Positions 27,058 to 36,062 are shown, numbered from the stretch's first letter. The stretch: DNA of 64,000 bases from Bradyrhizobium lablabi (GCF_900141755.1 NZ_LT670844.1:1674001-1738000); one strand, 5' to 3'. Notes: generated from the letters alone by a model not told the origin. Made by a program: numbers and translations.

Positions 27058-27961
27058 GGCGATCATCCTTTCGGTGCTGGCGGCATCGACGCCGCTGCTG
27101 ATCGCGGCGACCGGCGAACTCGTGACCGAACGCGCCGGCGTGCTCAACCTCGGCGTCGAAGGCATGATGATCGTCGGCGCGGCTTGCGGGTTCGGCGGAG
27201 CCTTGCTGTCGGGCTCGATCATTATTGGCGCGATCTGCGGCATTGTCGCGGGCACCCTATTGTCTCTGATCTTCGCGATGATGGCGCTCGGGCTAGCGGT
27301 CAATCAGGTTGCTACCGGTCTCGCGCTGACTATTCTCGGCATTGGATTGTCCGGCCTGATCGGCGCCGGCTTCGTCGGCGAGAGAATAACGCCGGCACCG
27401 CATCTCTACATCCCCGGCCTGACCGACATTCCGCTGGTCGGACGCATCTTGTTCGGCGAGGACGCCTTTATCTATTTGTCGCTGGCGCTGGTGATTGGCG
27501 TCTGGCTGTTTCTCTACAAGACGCGGACAGGCCTGGTGCTGCGGGCGGTCGGTGACAATCACGTTTCCGCGCACGCGCTCGGATATCCGGTGCTCAAGAT
27601 CAGGATGTACGCCGTGATGTTCGGCGGCGCCTGCGCCGGCCTTGCGGGGGCTTATCTGCCGCTCGCCTATACGCCGTTCTTCATTCCGGGCATGACCGCC
27701 GGCCGCGGCTGGATCGCGCTCGCCCTGACCGTGTTCGCGTCCTGGCTGCCGGGCCGCCTCGTGATCGGCGCCTATCTGTTCGGCGCGGTGACGATTCTGC
27801 AGCTTCATGCCCAGGGCGCCGGTATTGGCGTGCCCTCGCAATTCATGTCGTCGCTGCCTTATCTGGCAACCGTCATCGTTCTGGTGCTGCTGTCGCGCGC
27901 CCGCACCGGCGGCTCGACCGCGCCGGCCGCACTGGGCACCGTGTTCGTGCCTGACCGCTGA
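27044..27961 (+). CDS. BMP-type ABC transporter permease B (system 3)
   Basis: Inner-membrane permease of 305 residues starting with GTG inside the previous gene. It shows TGELVTERAGVLNLGVEGMMIVGAA near residue 25 and about eight to ten hydrophobic helices. Together with permease A it forms the channel of importer system 3. Confidence 0.9.
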   Translation: MELVEAIILSVLAASTPLLIAATGELVTERAGVLNLGVEGMMIVGAACGFGGALLSGSIIIGAICGIVAGTLLSLIFAMMALGLAVNQVATGLALTILGIGLSGLIGAGFVGERITPAPHLYIPGLTDIPLVGRILFGEDAFIYLSLALVIGVWLFLYKTRTGLVLRAVGDNHVSAHALGYPVLKIRMYAVMFGGACAGLAGAYLPLAYTPFFIPGMTAGRGWIALALTVFASWLPGRLVIGAYLFGAVTILQLHAQGAGIGVPSQFMSSLPYLATVIVLVLLSRARTGGSTAPAALGTVFVPDR

Positions 27962-28037
27962 TTTAGTATTCCGGGCGTGCGCGATGGGGCGCCGCGTCCG
28001 GAACTGATGTTCCCCCCGACTGTTTGGAGATTTGACG

Positions 28038-29117
28038 ATGAGGAAAAAACTTTTTGCCGCGGCCTCCGCGTTTCTGCTGGCCGGCGCTATCAGCAGCGGC
28101 GCCTCGGCCGCCGACAAGTTGAAGGTCGGGTTCATCTATCTCGGCCCGGTCGGCGACCTCGGCTGGACCTATCAGCACGACCTCGCCCGCCAGGCTCTGG
28201 CCAAGGAACTCGGCGACAAGATCGAGACGACCTTTCTGGAGAACGTGCCGGAAGGGCCCGACGCCGAGCGTGCCGTCGAGCAGCTCGTCCGCGCCGGCAA
28301 CAAGCTGATCTTCACGACGTCGTTCGGTTACATGGACCCGACGCTGAAGGTGGCGAAGAAATACCCGAATGTGCATTTCGAGCACTGCTCGGGCTACAAG
28401 CGTGACGCCAACATGGCGACCTATTCGGCGCGCTGGTATCAGGGCCGTTACATCCAAGGCCAGATCGCAGCCAAGATGTCGAAGGCCGGCGTGCTCGGCT
28501 ATATTGGTTCGTTCCCGATTCCGGAGGTCGTCTCGGGCATCAACGCCACGATGATCGGCGCGCAGACGGTCAATCCCAACATCAAGGTCAAGATCATCTG
28601 GGCCAACTCCTGGTTCGACCCCGGCAAGGAAGCCGACGCTGCGAAAGCGCTGCTCGATCAGGGCGCCGACGTGATCATGCAGCACACCGACTCACCGGCG
28701 GCGATGCAGGTCGCGAGCGAACGCGGCAAGCTGGCGTTCGGCCAGGATTCCGAAATGATAAAGTTCGGACCCAAGGCGCAGCTTACCTCGATCCTCGACA
28801 CCTGGGCGCCCTATTACATCGCTCGCGTCAAGGCAGAGCTCGACGGCAGCTGGAAGTCCGAGGATACCTGGGGCGGGCTCGAGACCAAGATGTTCGCGAT
28901 GGCGCCTTACACCAACATGCCTGACGACGTGAAGAAGATGGCGATGGATACCGAGGCCGCCCTCACCGCCGGCAAGCTGCAACCGTTCAAATGTCCTGTC
29001 GTCGCCCAGGACGGCACCACGGTCGAATGCAAGGGCGGCGACCATCTCGCCGACCCTCAGGTGCTCGGCATGAACTTCTACGTCAAAGGCATCGACGACA
29101 AGATTCCCGGCAAGTAA
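28038..29117 (+). CDS. BMP-family ABC transporter substrate-binding protein (system 3)
   Basis: Exported binding protein of 359 residues. A Sec signal (MRKKLFAAASAFLLAG, cleavage near ASAAD) precedes VGFIYLGPVGDLGWTYQHD; LIFTTSFGYMDP, FEHCSGYK and GADVIMQHTDSPA are BMP motifs. I use the ATG at 28038, which has GGAG seven bases upstream, not the TTG two codons before it. It is the last gene of the operon and is followed by a strong terminator at 29141. The 8-oxoguanine deaminase next to it, on the other strand, hints at a purine ligand. Confidence 0.92.
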   Translation: MRKKLFAAASAFLLAGAISSGASAADKLKVGFIYLGPVGDLGWTYQHDLARQALAKELGDKIETTFLENVPEGPDAERAVEQLVRAGNKLIFTTSFGYMDPTLKVAKKYPNVHFEHCSGYKRDANMATYSARWYQGRYIQGQIAAKMSKAGVLGYIGSFPIPEVVSGINATMIGAQTVNPNIKVKIIWANSWFDPGKEADAAKALLDQGADVIMQHTDSPAAMQVASERGKLAFGQDSEMIKFGPKAQLTSILDTWAPYYIARVKAELDGSWKSEDTWGGLETKMFAMAPYTNMPDDVKKMAMDTEAALTAGKLQPFKCPVVAQDGTTVECKGGDHLADPQVLGMNFYVKGIDDKIPGK

Positions 29118-29140
29118 GGCCGGGCACTCCCGAGACTACC

Positions 29141-29171
29141 GGGTCCGGGCGGCAACGCCCGGACCCTTTTT
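29141..29171 (+). terminator. Rho-independent terminator after importer system 3
   Basis: A perfect ten-base GC-rich stem, GGGTCCGGGC (29141-29150) with GCCCGGACCC (29157-29166), a six-base loop and TTTTTC directly after. It lies 24 bases past the binding-protein stop. Confidence 0.9.
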
Positions 29172-29196
29172 CTTTCGCGCCGATAGCTGAGCGTTT

Positions 29197-30546
29197 TCAC
29201 CCCACTTGCATCGTGTGCGCGGCGGCGCAGTGGCGCCGGATCAGGTCTGAAACGTCGAGCCCGGGAATGGCGCCGTCGGTGACCGCCCAGTGGCCGCCAA
29301 CCATCACCCGGTCGGCGCGATAGGCGCCGCACAGCACGAGCGCCGCCAGGGGATCGCCGTGGCCGGAGAAACGCAATTCGTCGAGCTTGAACAACGCCAG
29401 ATCGGCGGCCTTGCCGACCGCGATCTCGCCAAGTTCGGGACGGCCGACGCAGGCCGCCGATCCCTTCGTTGCCCAGCGCAGCGCGTCCTTGTGGCTGACG
29501 CGGGTGACGCCGTAGCGGGCACGCTGCAGCAGGAACGCCGCGCGCACCTCCTGCATCAGGTTGGATTTGTCGTTCGAGGCCGAGCCGTCGACGCCGAGGC
29601 CGATCGCGACCCCCGCCTCTTCCATGTCGCAGACCGGACAGCAACCGGACGCCAGAAGCTGATTGCTGCAGGCGCAATGGCTGATCGTGGTCTTGGCCTT
29701 ACCCAAGCGCTTCATCTCGGCGGCATTGAAATGAATGCCATGGGCGAGCCAGGTCCGCGCGTTGAGCCAGCCGCTTTCCTCGAGATAATCCAGCGGCCGG
29801 CAGCCATGCATCTGCTCGCAGAATTTGTTCTCGTCCTCGGTCTCCGCCAGATGCGTATGCATGCGGACATCGAGCTTTTCCGCAAGCGCCGCGGTGGCGC
29901 GCATCAACGAGGTCGTCACCGAAAACGGCGAGCACGGCGCCAGCGCGATCTGCACCATGGCGTCTTCGCCGCGCTGATGATGCTTTGCCACCAAGCGCTC
30001 GCTGTCCGCGAGGATAGTATCTTCGTCCTGCACCACGCTGTCCGGCGGCAGGCCGCCGTCGCGCTGCGAGCGGTTCATCGAGCCGCGGGTCAACAGCACG
30101 CGGACGCCGAGCCGTTTTGCCACCGCAACTTCGATATCGATGGCGTCCTCAAGCCCCGCGGGAAACACGTAATGATGATCGGTCGTGGTGGTGCAGCCGG
30201 ACAGCAGCAATTCCGACATCGCCACGGTGACGCCAAGTTCGAGCGCCTCCGGGGTCAGCCGCGCCCATACCGGATAGAGCGCCTCAAGCCACGGGAACAA
30301 TTCCCGGTCAAGCGCCGCCGGCAGCGCCCGGGTCAAGGTCTGGTAGAAATGGTGATGGGTGTTGATCAGCCCCGGCAGCACCACATGGTCGCCGGCCTCG
30401 AAGAACGCCGCCGATGTCCTGGGCTGGCCGCCCTTCGGCACCAGCTCGACGATCCTGCCGTTTTGGACAACGACGCCCCGCTCCGCGCCATCGGCGAGGA
30501 TGGCCAACGGATCCTTGATCCAGATCGCCCGATTTGGGTCCATCAT
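29197..30546 (-). CDS. 8-oxoguanine deaminase (amidohydrolase family)
   Basis: Metal-dependent deaminase of 449 residues that converts 8-oxoguanine to urate (and ammonia), so oxidised guanine can enter the urate pathway directly. Evidence: the metal motif NTHHHFYQTLTRALPAA near residue 67, which is characteristic of the 8-oxoguanine deaminase group, then THLAETEDEN near 235, AHGIHF near 268, SHCACSNQLL and the aspartate in GLGVDGSASND near 325. The ATG at 30546 has GGAG nine bases upstream. It is divergent from the xanthine dehydrogenase genes. Cytosine or hydroxydechloroatrazine-type deaminase functions are less likely. Confidence 0.85.
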   Translation of the reverse strand: MMDPNRAIWIKDPLAILADGAERGVVVQNGRIVELVPKGGQPRTSAAFFEAGDHVVLPGLINTHHHFYQTLTRALPAALDRELFPWLEALYPVWARLTPEALELGVTVAMSELLLSGCTTTTDHHYVFPAGLEDAIDIEVAVAKRLGVRVLLTRGSMNRSQRDGGLPPDSVVQDEDTILADSERLVAKHHQRGEDAMVQIALAPCSPFSVTTSLMRATAALAEKLDVRMHTHLAETEDENKFCEQMHGCRPLDYLEESGWLNARTWLAHGIHFNAAEMKRLGKAKTTISHCACSNQLLASGCCPVCDMEEAGVAIGLGVDGSASNDKSNLMQEVRAAFLLQRARYGVTRVSHKDALRWATKGSAACVGRPELGEIAVGKAADLALFKLDELRFSGHGDPLAALVLCGAYRADRVMVGGHWAVTDGAIPGLDVSDLIRRHCAAAHTMQVG

Positions 30547-30590
30547 GTTACTTTCTCCAGGGGACCGGAATTGCGAAACTAAAGCCACCC

Positions 30591-30607
30591 TGCAATTCAA
30601 GGACCAG
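30591..30607 (-). promoter_or_regulatory. Possible sigma-54 promoter of the 8-oxoguanine deaminase gene (weak)
   Basis: CTGGTCCTTGAATTGCA on the minus strand has the GG/GC core at 12-base spacing and a good TTGCA, but TGGTCC instead of TGGCAC. Start of transcription would be near 30580, 34 bases before the gene. Confidence 0.35.
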
Positions 30608-30624
30608 CCCGATCCATGCGAGAG

Positions 30625-30641
30625 TTGGCGCCGGTCTTGCA
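30625..30641 (+). promoter_or_regulatory. Sigma-54 promoter of the xanthine dehydrogenase genes
   Basis: TTGGCGCCGGTCTTGCA has the -24 GG and -12 GC at correct spacing; the A of TGGCAC is G. Transcription would begin near 30652. This supports the ATG at 30689 over the one at 30659, which would have almost no leader. Confidence 0.6.
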
Positions 30642-30688
30642 AGAATTCTTAAACGGAGATGCATCTCTTTGAAAGCGCTAGCGTATCC

Positions 30689-31516
30689 ATGGATTTGAAC
30701 ACGATTACCGAAGTCGCTCACCCCAAGAGCCGCGCGCAACTGCCCGTTTGGACGGCAGGCGATGCTTGGCTCGCGGGCGGGACCTGGCTGTTCTCCGAAC
30801 CCCAGTCCCATCTGAGGCGGCTGATCGATCTGACCGACCTCAAATGGCCGGCGCTCACGATCGGGGAGGCCGAGCTTTCGATCGCGGCGACCTGCACGGT
30901 GGCGCAGCTCGACGCGCTCGCCTGCCCGCCGGAATGGCTCGCCGCACCCCTGATCAACCAATGCTGCCGAGCGTATCTGGCATCCTTCAAGATCTGGAAG
31001 ACCGCCACCGTCGGCGGCAATCTCTGCATGTCGCTGCCCGCCGGCCCAATGATCTCGCTGACATCGGCGCTCGATGGCGTCTGCACGATCTGGAAGGCGG
31101 ACGGCAGCGAGCAGAAGCTGCGCGTCACCGATTTTGTTATTGCCGACGAGCGCAATGTGCTCGCGCCGGGCGACCTGTTGCGGCAGATCGATATCCCACT
31201 CGCAGCGCTGAAACGACGCTCGGCTTTCCGACAGATCTCGCTGACGCCGGTAGGCCGCTCGGCCGCCTTGCTGATCGGCAGCATCGATAGCGGCGGCGGC
31301 ATGACGCTGACGATTACAGCATCGACCAAGCGGCCGGTCCAATTGTCCTTTGCCAAAGGCCCGCAGGCCGAAGAACTGCGCGAGGCGATCCTGGATCACA
31401 TTCCGGACGCGCTCTATCATGATGACGTCCACGGCAAGCCGGCATGGCGCAAGCACATGACGCTGCGCCTTGCCGAAGAGATTCGCAGGGAATTGCAAGG
31501 CCCGGCCCACTCATGA
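30689..31516 (+). CDS. Xanthine dehydrogenase FAD-binding subunit
   Basis: FAD domain protein (CoxM/XdhA-FAD type) of 275 residues that passes electrons from the iron-sulfur/molybdenum subunit to the acceptor. Visible signs are the FAD motif AGGTWLFSE near residue 27 and TVGGNLCMSLPAGPM near 110, followed by the C-terminal CO-dehydrogenase flavoprotein region. The motifs are somewhat divergent from classical XDH (GGTD..., GGNIA...SP). I start at the ATG at 30689 (MDLNTITEV); a longer frame starts at 30659. Its stop overlaps the start of the large subunit (ATGA). Confidence 0.85.
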   Translation: MDLNTITEVAHPKSRAQLPVWTAGDAWLAGGTWLFSEPQSHLRRLIDLTDLKWPALTIGEAELSIAATCTVAQLDALACPPEWLAAPLINQCCRAYLASFKIWKTATVGGNLCMSLPAGPMISLTSALDGVCTIWKADGSEQKLRVTDFVIADERNVLAPGDLLRQIDIPLAALKRRSAFRQISLTPVGRSAALLIGSIDSGGGMTLTITASTKRPVQLSFAKGPQAEELREAILDHIPDALYHDDVHGKPAWRKHMTLRLAEEIRRELQGPAHS

Positions 31517-34236
31517 CGTTTGAGATCAACGACAAGGCGTTCTCGGAAAATCCGCGCGCGGGGCAATGCCTGCGGACGTTCTTGCGCGACCTCGGGCATT
31601 TCGGCGTCAAGAAAGGCTGCGACGCCGGCGACTGCGGCGCCTGCACCGTGCTGCTCGACGGCGAGCCGGTACATAGTTGCCTGATCCCGGCGTTTCGCGC
31701 CGACGGCCATGCCGTCACCACCATCGAAGGCCTCGCTAGCGATGGCGGCACGCATCCGATGCAACAGGCATTTCTCGATGCGCAGGGCTTTCAGTGCGGC
31801 TTCTGCACCGCCGGCATGATCCTGACCTGCGCGTCGCTGAACCAGGCGCAACGGCAGGATCTCGGGGCTTCGCTGAAGGGAAACATTTGCCGCTGCACTG
31901 GCTATCGCGCGATCGAGGACGCGCTCGACGGCAAGACCAATATCGAGGACGCCGCCGCCGGCACCGCCTTCGGCCGCAGCCTGCCGGCGCCGGCCGGACC
32001 GCAGGTGGTTCGGGGCGCGGCGCGCTACACCTTCGATACGGCGGTGGAAGGTTTGCTGCACATCAAACTGCTGCGCTCGCCGCATCCGCACGCCAAAATC
32101 ATCTCGATCGACAAGACCGCGGCATTGGCCGTTCCCGGCGTGCATGCGGTCCTGACCTTCGAAGACGCGCCGCGCCGGCTGTTTTCCACCGCGCGGCACG
32201 AAAGAGTCTGGATGGATCCGGACGATACCCGCGTGCTGGACGATGTCGTGCGCTTCATCGGACAGAAAGTCGCCGCCGTCGTTGCGGAAACCGAGGCGGC
32301 TGCCGAAGAAGGCTGCCGCCGCCTCAAGGTCGACTACGACATCTTGCCGGCGGTGTTCGATCCCGAACAGGCGATTGCGCCCGGCGCGCCGCTGCTTCAC
32401 GCGGACAAAACAACGGAACAGCGCGTGACCGGCGCGGGGCGGAACATCGTCGCGGAAACCCATGGCGAGTACGGCGATGTCGCCAGCGCGCTTAAGCAGT
32501 CCGCGGTCACCTATGAGGGCACGTTCACGACCCAGCGCGTCCAGCACGCTGCCTTGGAAACCCATGGCGGGCTCGCCTGGGTCGACGCCAGCGGCATCCT
32601 GAACGTACGCTCCAGCACGCAGACGCCGTTCCTGACGCGGCGGGCGCTGACGGAGATTTTTGACCTCGCCCCGGACAAGGTCCGGGTGTTCTGCGAACGG
32701 GTCGGCGGCGGCTTTGGCGGCAAGCAGGAAATGTTCGTCGAGGATATTCTGGCGCTCGCTGCGCTCAAGACCGGACGCCCGGTGAAACTGGAGTTCACCC
32801 GCGAGGAGCAATTCATCTCGACCTCGACGCGGCATCCGATGCGCGTCAGCGTCAAGGCCGGCGCCGACAGTGACGGAAAACTGACGGCGCTGCAGCTCGA
32901 CGTGCTCTCCAACACCGGTGCCTATGGCAATCATGGCCCACCGGTGCTGTTCCATGCCTGCGGCGAGTCGCTCGGCGTCTATAATTGCCCGAACAAGAAG
33001 GTCGACGCCGTCGTCGCCTATACCAACACGCTGCCGGCGGGCGCCTTCCGCGGCTACGGCCTGCCGCAAACGCTTATCGCGGTGGAAGCCGCCATCGACG
33101 AACTGGCCAAGGGTCTTGGCATCAGTCCGTTTGAGATCCGCCGCCGCAACATCGTCAAGCCCGGCGATCCCATGCTGTCGCCGCCGGGCTCCGGGCATAA
33201 CGACATCTTCTACGGCTCCTACGGGCTCGATCAGTGCCTCGACCTGGTCGAGCGCGCGATGCAGGCCGAAGCACCCAAGGTCGAGCTCTCCGCCGACTGG
33301 CTGATCGGCGAAGGCATCGCGCTGACCATGATCGACACCGTGCCGCCGGACGGGCATATCGCGGATGCCGCGATTGCGCTCTGCGAGGACGGCTCCTTCG
33401 AGCTGACCGTCGGCACCGCCGAGTTCGGCAACGGCACCTCGACGGTGCATCGCCAGATCGCCGCGACCGCGCTTGCGACCACCGTCGACCAGATTCGCCT
33501 TAGGCAATCGGACACCGCGCATGGCGGCCACGACACCGGCGCCTATGGCTCTACCGGCACGTTTGTCGCCGGACGCGCGACCCAGGCAGCGGCGAAAAAT
33601 CTCGCCGACGATCTCAGGGTATTCGTTTCCACCGCGGCCAAGACCGATCCCGACGCTTGCGTGCTCGAAAACGATTCCGTGGTCTGCGGCAAGGAGCGCG
33701 TCTCGTTCGCCAAGATCGCCGAGACCGCGCGCGCGCAAGGACAGTCGCTTCACGCAACCGGCTCTTCCGGGGGTACGCCGCGCTCGGTTGCGTTCAACGT
33801 GCAGGGTTTTAGGGTCGCCGTGAACAAGGGTACCGGCGAAATCAAGATTCTGAAGAGCGTGCAGGCCGCCGATGCCGGCCGGGTCGCCAATCCCATGCAA
33901 TGCCGCGGCCAGGTCGAGGGCGGCGTCGCGCAGTCGCTCGGCGCCACCCTCTACGAGGAGATGGTGATCGATGAGGGCGGCCGCGTCGTCAATCCGAAAT
34001 TCCGCGACTATCATTTGCCGTCCTTTGCCGACGTTCCGCGCACCGAAGTGTTGTTCGCCGACACCAGCGATACGCTGGGGCCGATGGGCGCCAAATCGAT
34101 GAGCGAGAGCCCCTATAATCCGGTCGCCGCCGCGCTCGGTAACGCGCTTGCGAATGCCACCGGCATCCGCTTCGCGTCGGTGCCGTTCAAGCCGGACCGG
34201 CTGTGGCCGAAGCTTCAGGAGAAGTTTGGCTCGTAA
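31513..34236 (+). CDS. Xanthine dehydrogenase, fused 2Fe-2S + molybdopterin subunit
   Basis: Cytoplasmic molybdenum hydroxylase of 907 residues that oxidises hypoxanthine and xanthine to urate. N-terminal ferredoxin-type cluster: C36, C41, C44, C56; second cluster: C95, C98, C126, C128. The molybdopterin domains run from about residue 155, with VGGGFGGKQEMF near 398 and AFRGYGLPQ near 514; the end has GAKSMSESPYNPV, where the active-site Glu is expected. Iron-sulfur and Mo parts are in one chain and FAD in a separate one, unlike the usual XdhA (FeS-FAD) / XdhB (Mo) split. The maturation factor XdhC is not in the window. The stop directly abuts the stop of the convergent urate oxidase gene. 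Confidence 0.88.
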   Translation: MTFEINDKAFSENPRAGQCLRTFLRDLGHFGVKKGCDAGDCGACTVLLDGEPVHSCLIPAFRADGHAVTTIEGLASDGGTHPMQQAFLDAQGFQCGFCTAGMILTCASLNQAQRQDLGASLKGNICRCTGYRAIEDALDGKTNIEDAAAGTAFGRSLPAPAGPQVVRGAARYTFDTAVEGLLHIKLLRSPHPHAKIISIDKTAALAVPGVHAVLTFEDAPRRLFSTARHERVWMDPDDTRVLDDVVRFIGQKVAAVVAETEAAAEEGCRRLKVDYDILPAVFDPEQAIAPGAPLLHADKTTEQRVTGAGRNIVAETHGEYGDVASALKQSAVTYEGTFTTQRVQHAALETHGGLAWVDASGILNVRSSTQTPFLTRRALTEIFDLAPDKVRVFCERVGGGFGGKQEMFVEDILALAALKTGRPVKLEFTREEQFISTSTRHPMRVSVKAGADSDGKLTALQLDVLSNTGAYGNHGPPVLFHACGESLGVYNCPNKKVDAVVAYTNTLPAGAFRGYGLPQTLIAVEAAIDELAKGLGISPFEIRRRNIVKPGDPMLSPPGSGHNDIFYGSYGLDQCLDLVERAMQAEAPKVELSADWLIGEGIALTMIDTVPPDGHIADAAIALCEDGSFELTVGTAEFGNGTSTVHRQIAATALATTVDQIRLRQSDTAHGGHDTGAYGSTGTFVAGRATQAAAKNLADDLRVFVSTAAKTDPDACVLENDSVVCGKERVSFAKIAETARAQGQSLHATGSSGGTPRSVAFNVQGFRVAVNKGTGEIKILKSVQAADAGRVANPMQCRGQVEGGVAQSLGATLYEEMVIDEGGRVVNPKFRDYHLPSFADVPRTEVLFADTSDTLGPMGAKSMSESPYNPVAAALGNALANATGIRFASVPFKPDRLWPKLQEKFGS

Positions 34237-35076
34237 TCACCCCCGCCCCACCGTGCATTCGATCTGGCCGTGGGGCTCGTCGGTCGGCAGGAAGACGTCG
34301 TTGTGGTTATCGAGCCCGAATGCCGACAGGTTCATCGGGATGAAGTGCATGTTCGGGCAGGCCATGCTGATCTCGGAAATTTCCGGCACCGCCGCAAGCG
34401 CCGCTTCGCCCATCCGGTACAAACTGTCCTGCACGCTCGAGCTATAGGTGGTGCCGAACACTTCCAGCGCGGTCGAAAGGATCTTCGCGTTGGTGGCCGG
34501 ATAGTTTTCCGGCTTCGCCGACCATTTCCAGGACGCCACCATGGAGGTCGCACACATCCGGTCGTTGGTTTCCTTGATCGTCGTGTAGGGATCCTTGACA
34601 TAGTTTTCCCAGCCCGACTGGGTCGACTTCATGAAGGTAAACCCGTCGATGCCGGAAGCGAGCGTCGATCCCTGGCGAGTGGCGGTGACTTCGACGGTCG
34701 GCTTGCCGTTGCCGTCGAGCACAAAACTGTGCGGATGCGGCTTGCCGCCGAAACTGAGCCGGCTCCATTTTGTCTCATGCGCGGTGATCGCCACCGAACT
34801 GACCTGCGGATAAGTGTCGAGATATTTCGTGGCCAGCACTTGGCAGAATTCCTCCGTACAGAGAGAGGTGTTTTCTCGCGCGACGATGTTGACGACGTTC
34901 TTGATGGTGTCGGTCGAGACCGAGGTCGAGTTGTCGGCGTGCGTATAGGCGCGGGCAAAATCGCCCTCGATCATCGCCTTGACGTTGAGCTGGCTGACCT
35001 CGTGGCGATCGCCATCGCGATGGATGCGCATGACGCGAACCCGGCCCTTGCCGTATTTGTTTTTTATCAGTGGCAC
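34237..35076 (-). CDS. Urate oxidase (cofactor-free uricase)
   Basis: Oxidises urate with O2 to 5-hydroxyisourate and H2O2, no metal or flavin needed; 279 residues, close to the normal 300. Two T-fold domains are expected. Motifs: KNKYGKGRVRVMR at the start (catalytic Lys region), STDTIKNVVN near residue 54, WSRLSFGGKPHPHSF near 110 and the C-terminal CPNMHFIPMNL. The start is a GTG at 35076 with AGGAGG eight bases upstream. A perfect sigma-54 promoter lies at 35146-35162, so it can be made apart from the genes upstream. The pathway partner at 35164-36051 removes its unstable product. Confidence 0.95.
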   Translation of the reverse strand: MPLIKNKYGKGRVRVMRIHRDGDRHEVSQLNVKAMIEGDFARAYTHADNSTSVSTDTIKNVVNIVARENTSLCTEEFCQVLATKYLDTYPQVSSVAITAHETKWSRLSFGGKPHPHSFVLDGNGKPTVEVTATRQGSTLASGIDGFTFMKSTQSGWENYVKDPYTTIKETNDRMCATSMVASWKWSAKPENYPATNAKILSTALEVFGTTYSSSVQDSLYRMGEAALAAVPEISEISMACPNMHFIPMNLSAFGLDNHNDVFLPTDEPHGQIECTVGRG

Positions 35077-35145
35077 GTGCGAGACCTCCTGTTCAATCGG
35101 CGATTTTTGCCCGGCTCCGTTTCGCACCGGCCCCGGTCAATGAAT

Positions 35146-35162
35146 AGCAACCTGCGTGCCAA
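35146..35162 (-). promoter_or_regulatory. Sigma-54 promoter of the urate oxidase gene
   Basis: TTGGCACGCAGGTTGCT on the minus strand is a perfect match to YTGGCACGNNNNTTGCW. It begins two bases after the stop of the upstream uraD-uraH gene and would start transcription near 35135, about 60 bases before the GTG. Confidence 0.82.
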
Positions 35163-35163
35163 T

Positions 35164-36051
35164 TCAACTCCCCCGATAGGTCGCGTAGCTCCAGGGCGTG
35201 ACCAATAGCGGCACGTGGAGATGGCCTTCGGGATCGCTCACCGAAAAACGTAACGGTATTTTATCGAGGAACGGCGGATCGGACATCGGCACCTGCCGTT
35301 CGGTAAAATATTTCCCGACGCTGAAGGTCAGCTCATAGCGCCCGATCGGCACCGGCCGGCCGCCGATCAGGGGCTTGTCGGTGCGGCCATCGGCATTGGT
35401 GATGGTGCGGGTCACGACGCGGCTTGAGCCGAGCTCGGATAGTTCGACGAGTTCGACCGCGATGCCGGCCGCGGGCCGGCCGCTATGCGTATCCAGCACA
35501 TGGGTCGACAGCCGCCCATGCACCTGCAGCCGGTCGTCGCCAACGACGAGTAAATCAAGGCGCAGTGCCGCGATCCGGCAGATCTCCTCGATCGATTTCC
35601 GCGTCTCGGTTTTGGCATCGTTCGGCAGGCGGCGCTCGAAATCGCGCAGGATCGAATCCTTGGTGTGGCGGCGAACACTGACGATGTAAGGAAAACCGAA
35701 TTTGGCGCGGTAGGCATTGTTGACGCGCTCGAACGCCTCATATTCGGCATCCGACAAGCGGTCGAAGCCGACGCTGTTCTGTTCGTCATTGGATTCCGCG
35801 GTGAGGCCGGCGGCACGCTGGGTCTTGTTGGCGAGATCGGGATGCGCTTTTATCAGTGCAAGGCGCAGTTCGGGGGCCCCGCGATCGACGGCGGCCTTCA
35901 TCGCGGCGAACAACGCCTTCACGCCGGCAAACGGCCGTGCGGATGCCGCCTGCTCGGCGATCCATGGCGAGTACTCAAAGATATTAGAAAGCGCCGCGAC
36001 AAAATCGTCCTTGCTGCAGACGTTGAGATCGGCGAGCGTTTTCTGCGACAT
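35164..36051 (-). CDS. Fused OHCU decarboxylase / 5-hydroxyisourate hydrolase
   Basis: Bifunctional 295-residue protein that turns 5-hydroxyisourate into OHCU and then stereospecifically into (S)-allantoin. Residues 1-170 are the decarboxylase (UraD) with the catalytic His70 in IKAHPDLANKTQRAAG and the helix-rich NAYRAKFGFPYIVSVR. Residues about 177-295 are the transthyretin-like hydrolase (UraH) with HGRLSTHVLDTHSGRPA, GRYELTF and the diagnostic C-terminus YRGS. The order of domains is the reverse of the reaction order. It lies 11 bases after puuE in the operon DUF3830 - puuE - this gene. Fusions of these two enzymes are known in several bacteria. Confidence 0.95.
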   Translation of the reverse strand: MSQKTLADLNVCSKDDFVAALSNIFEYSPWIAEQAASARPFAGVKALFAAMKAAVDRGAPELRLALIKAHPDLANKTQRAAGLTAESNDEQNSVGFDRLSDAEYEAFERVNNAYRAKFGFPYIVSVRRHTKDSILRDFERRLPNDAKTETRKSIEEICRIAALRLDLLVVGDDRLQVHGRLSTHVLDTHSGRPAAGIAVELVELSELGSSRVVTRTITNADGRTDKPLIGGRPVPIGRYELTFSVGKYFTERQVPMSDPPFLDKIPLRFSVSDPEGHLHVPLLVTPWSYATYRGS

Positions 36052-36062
36052 CTTTGCCCTCG

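Noticed and set aside
29290..30582. Plus-strand frame over the 8-oxoguanine deaminase gene
   Set aside because: Antisense shadow; the minus strand shows all metal-binding motifs of the deaminase.
31417..34014. Long open frame antisense to xanthine dehydrogenase
   Set aside because: High-GC codon bias opens the opposite strand. The plus strand has complete iron-sulfur and molybdopterin motifs, while the antisense translation is Arg/Gly/Ala-rich without any family sign.
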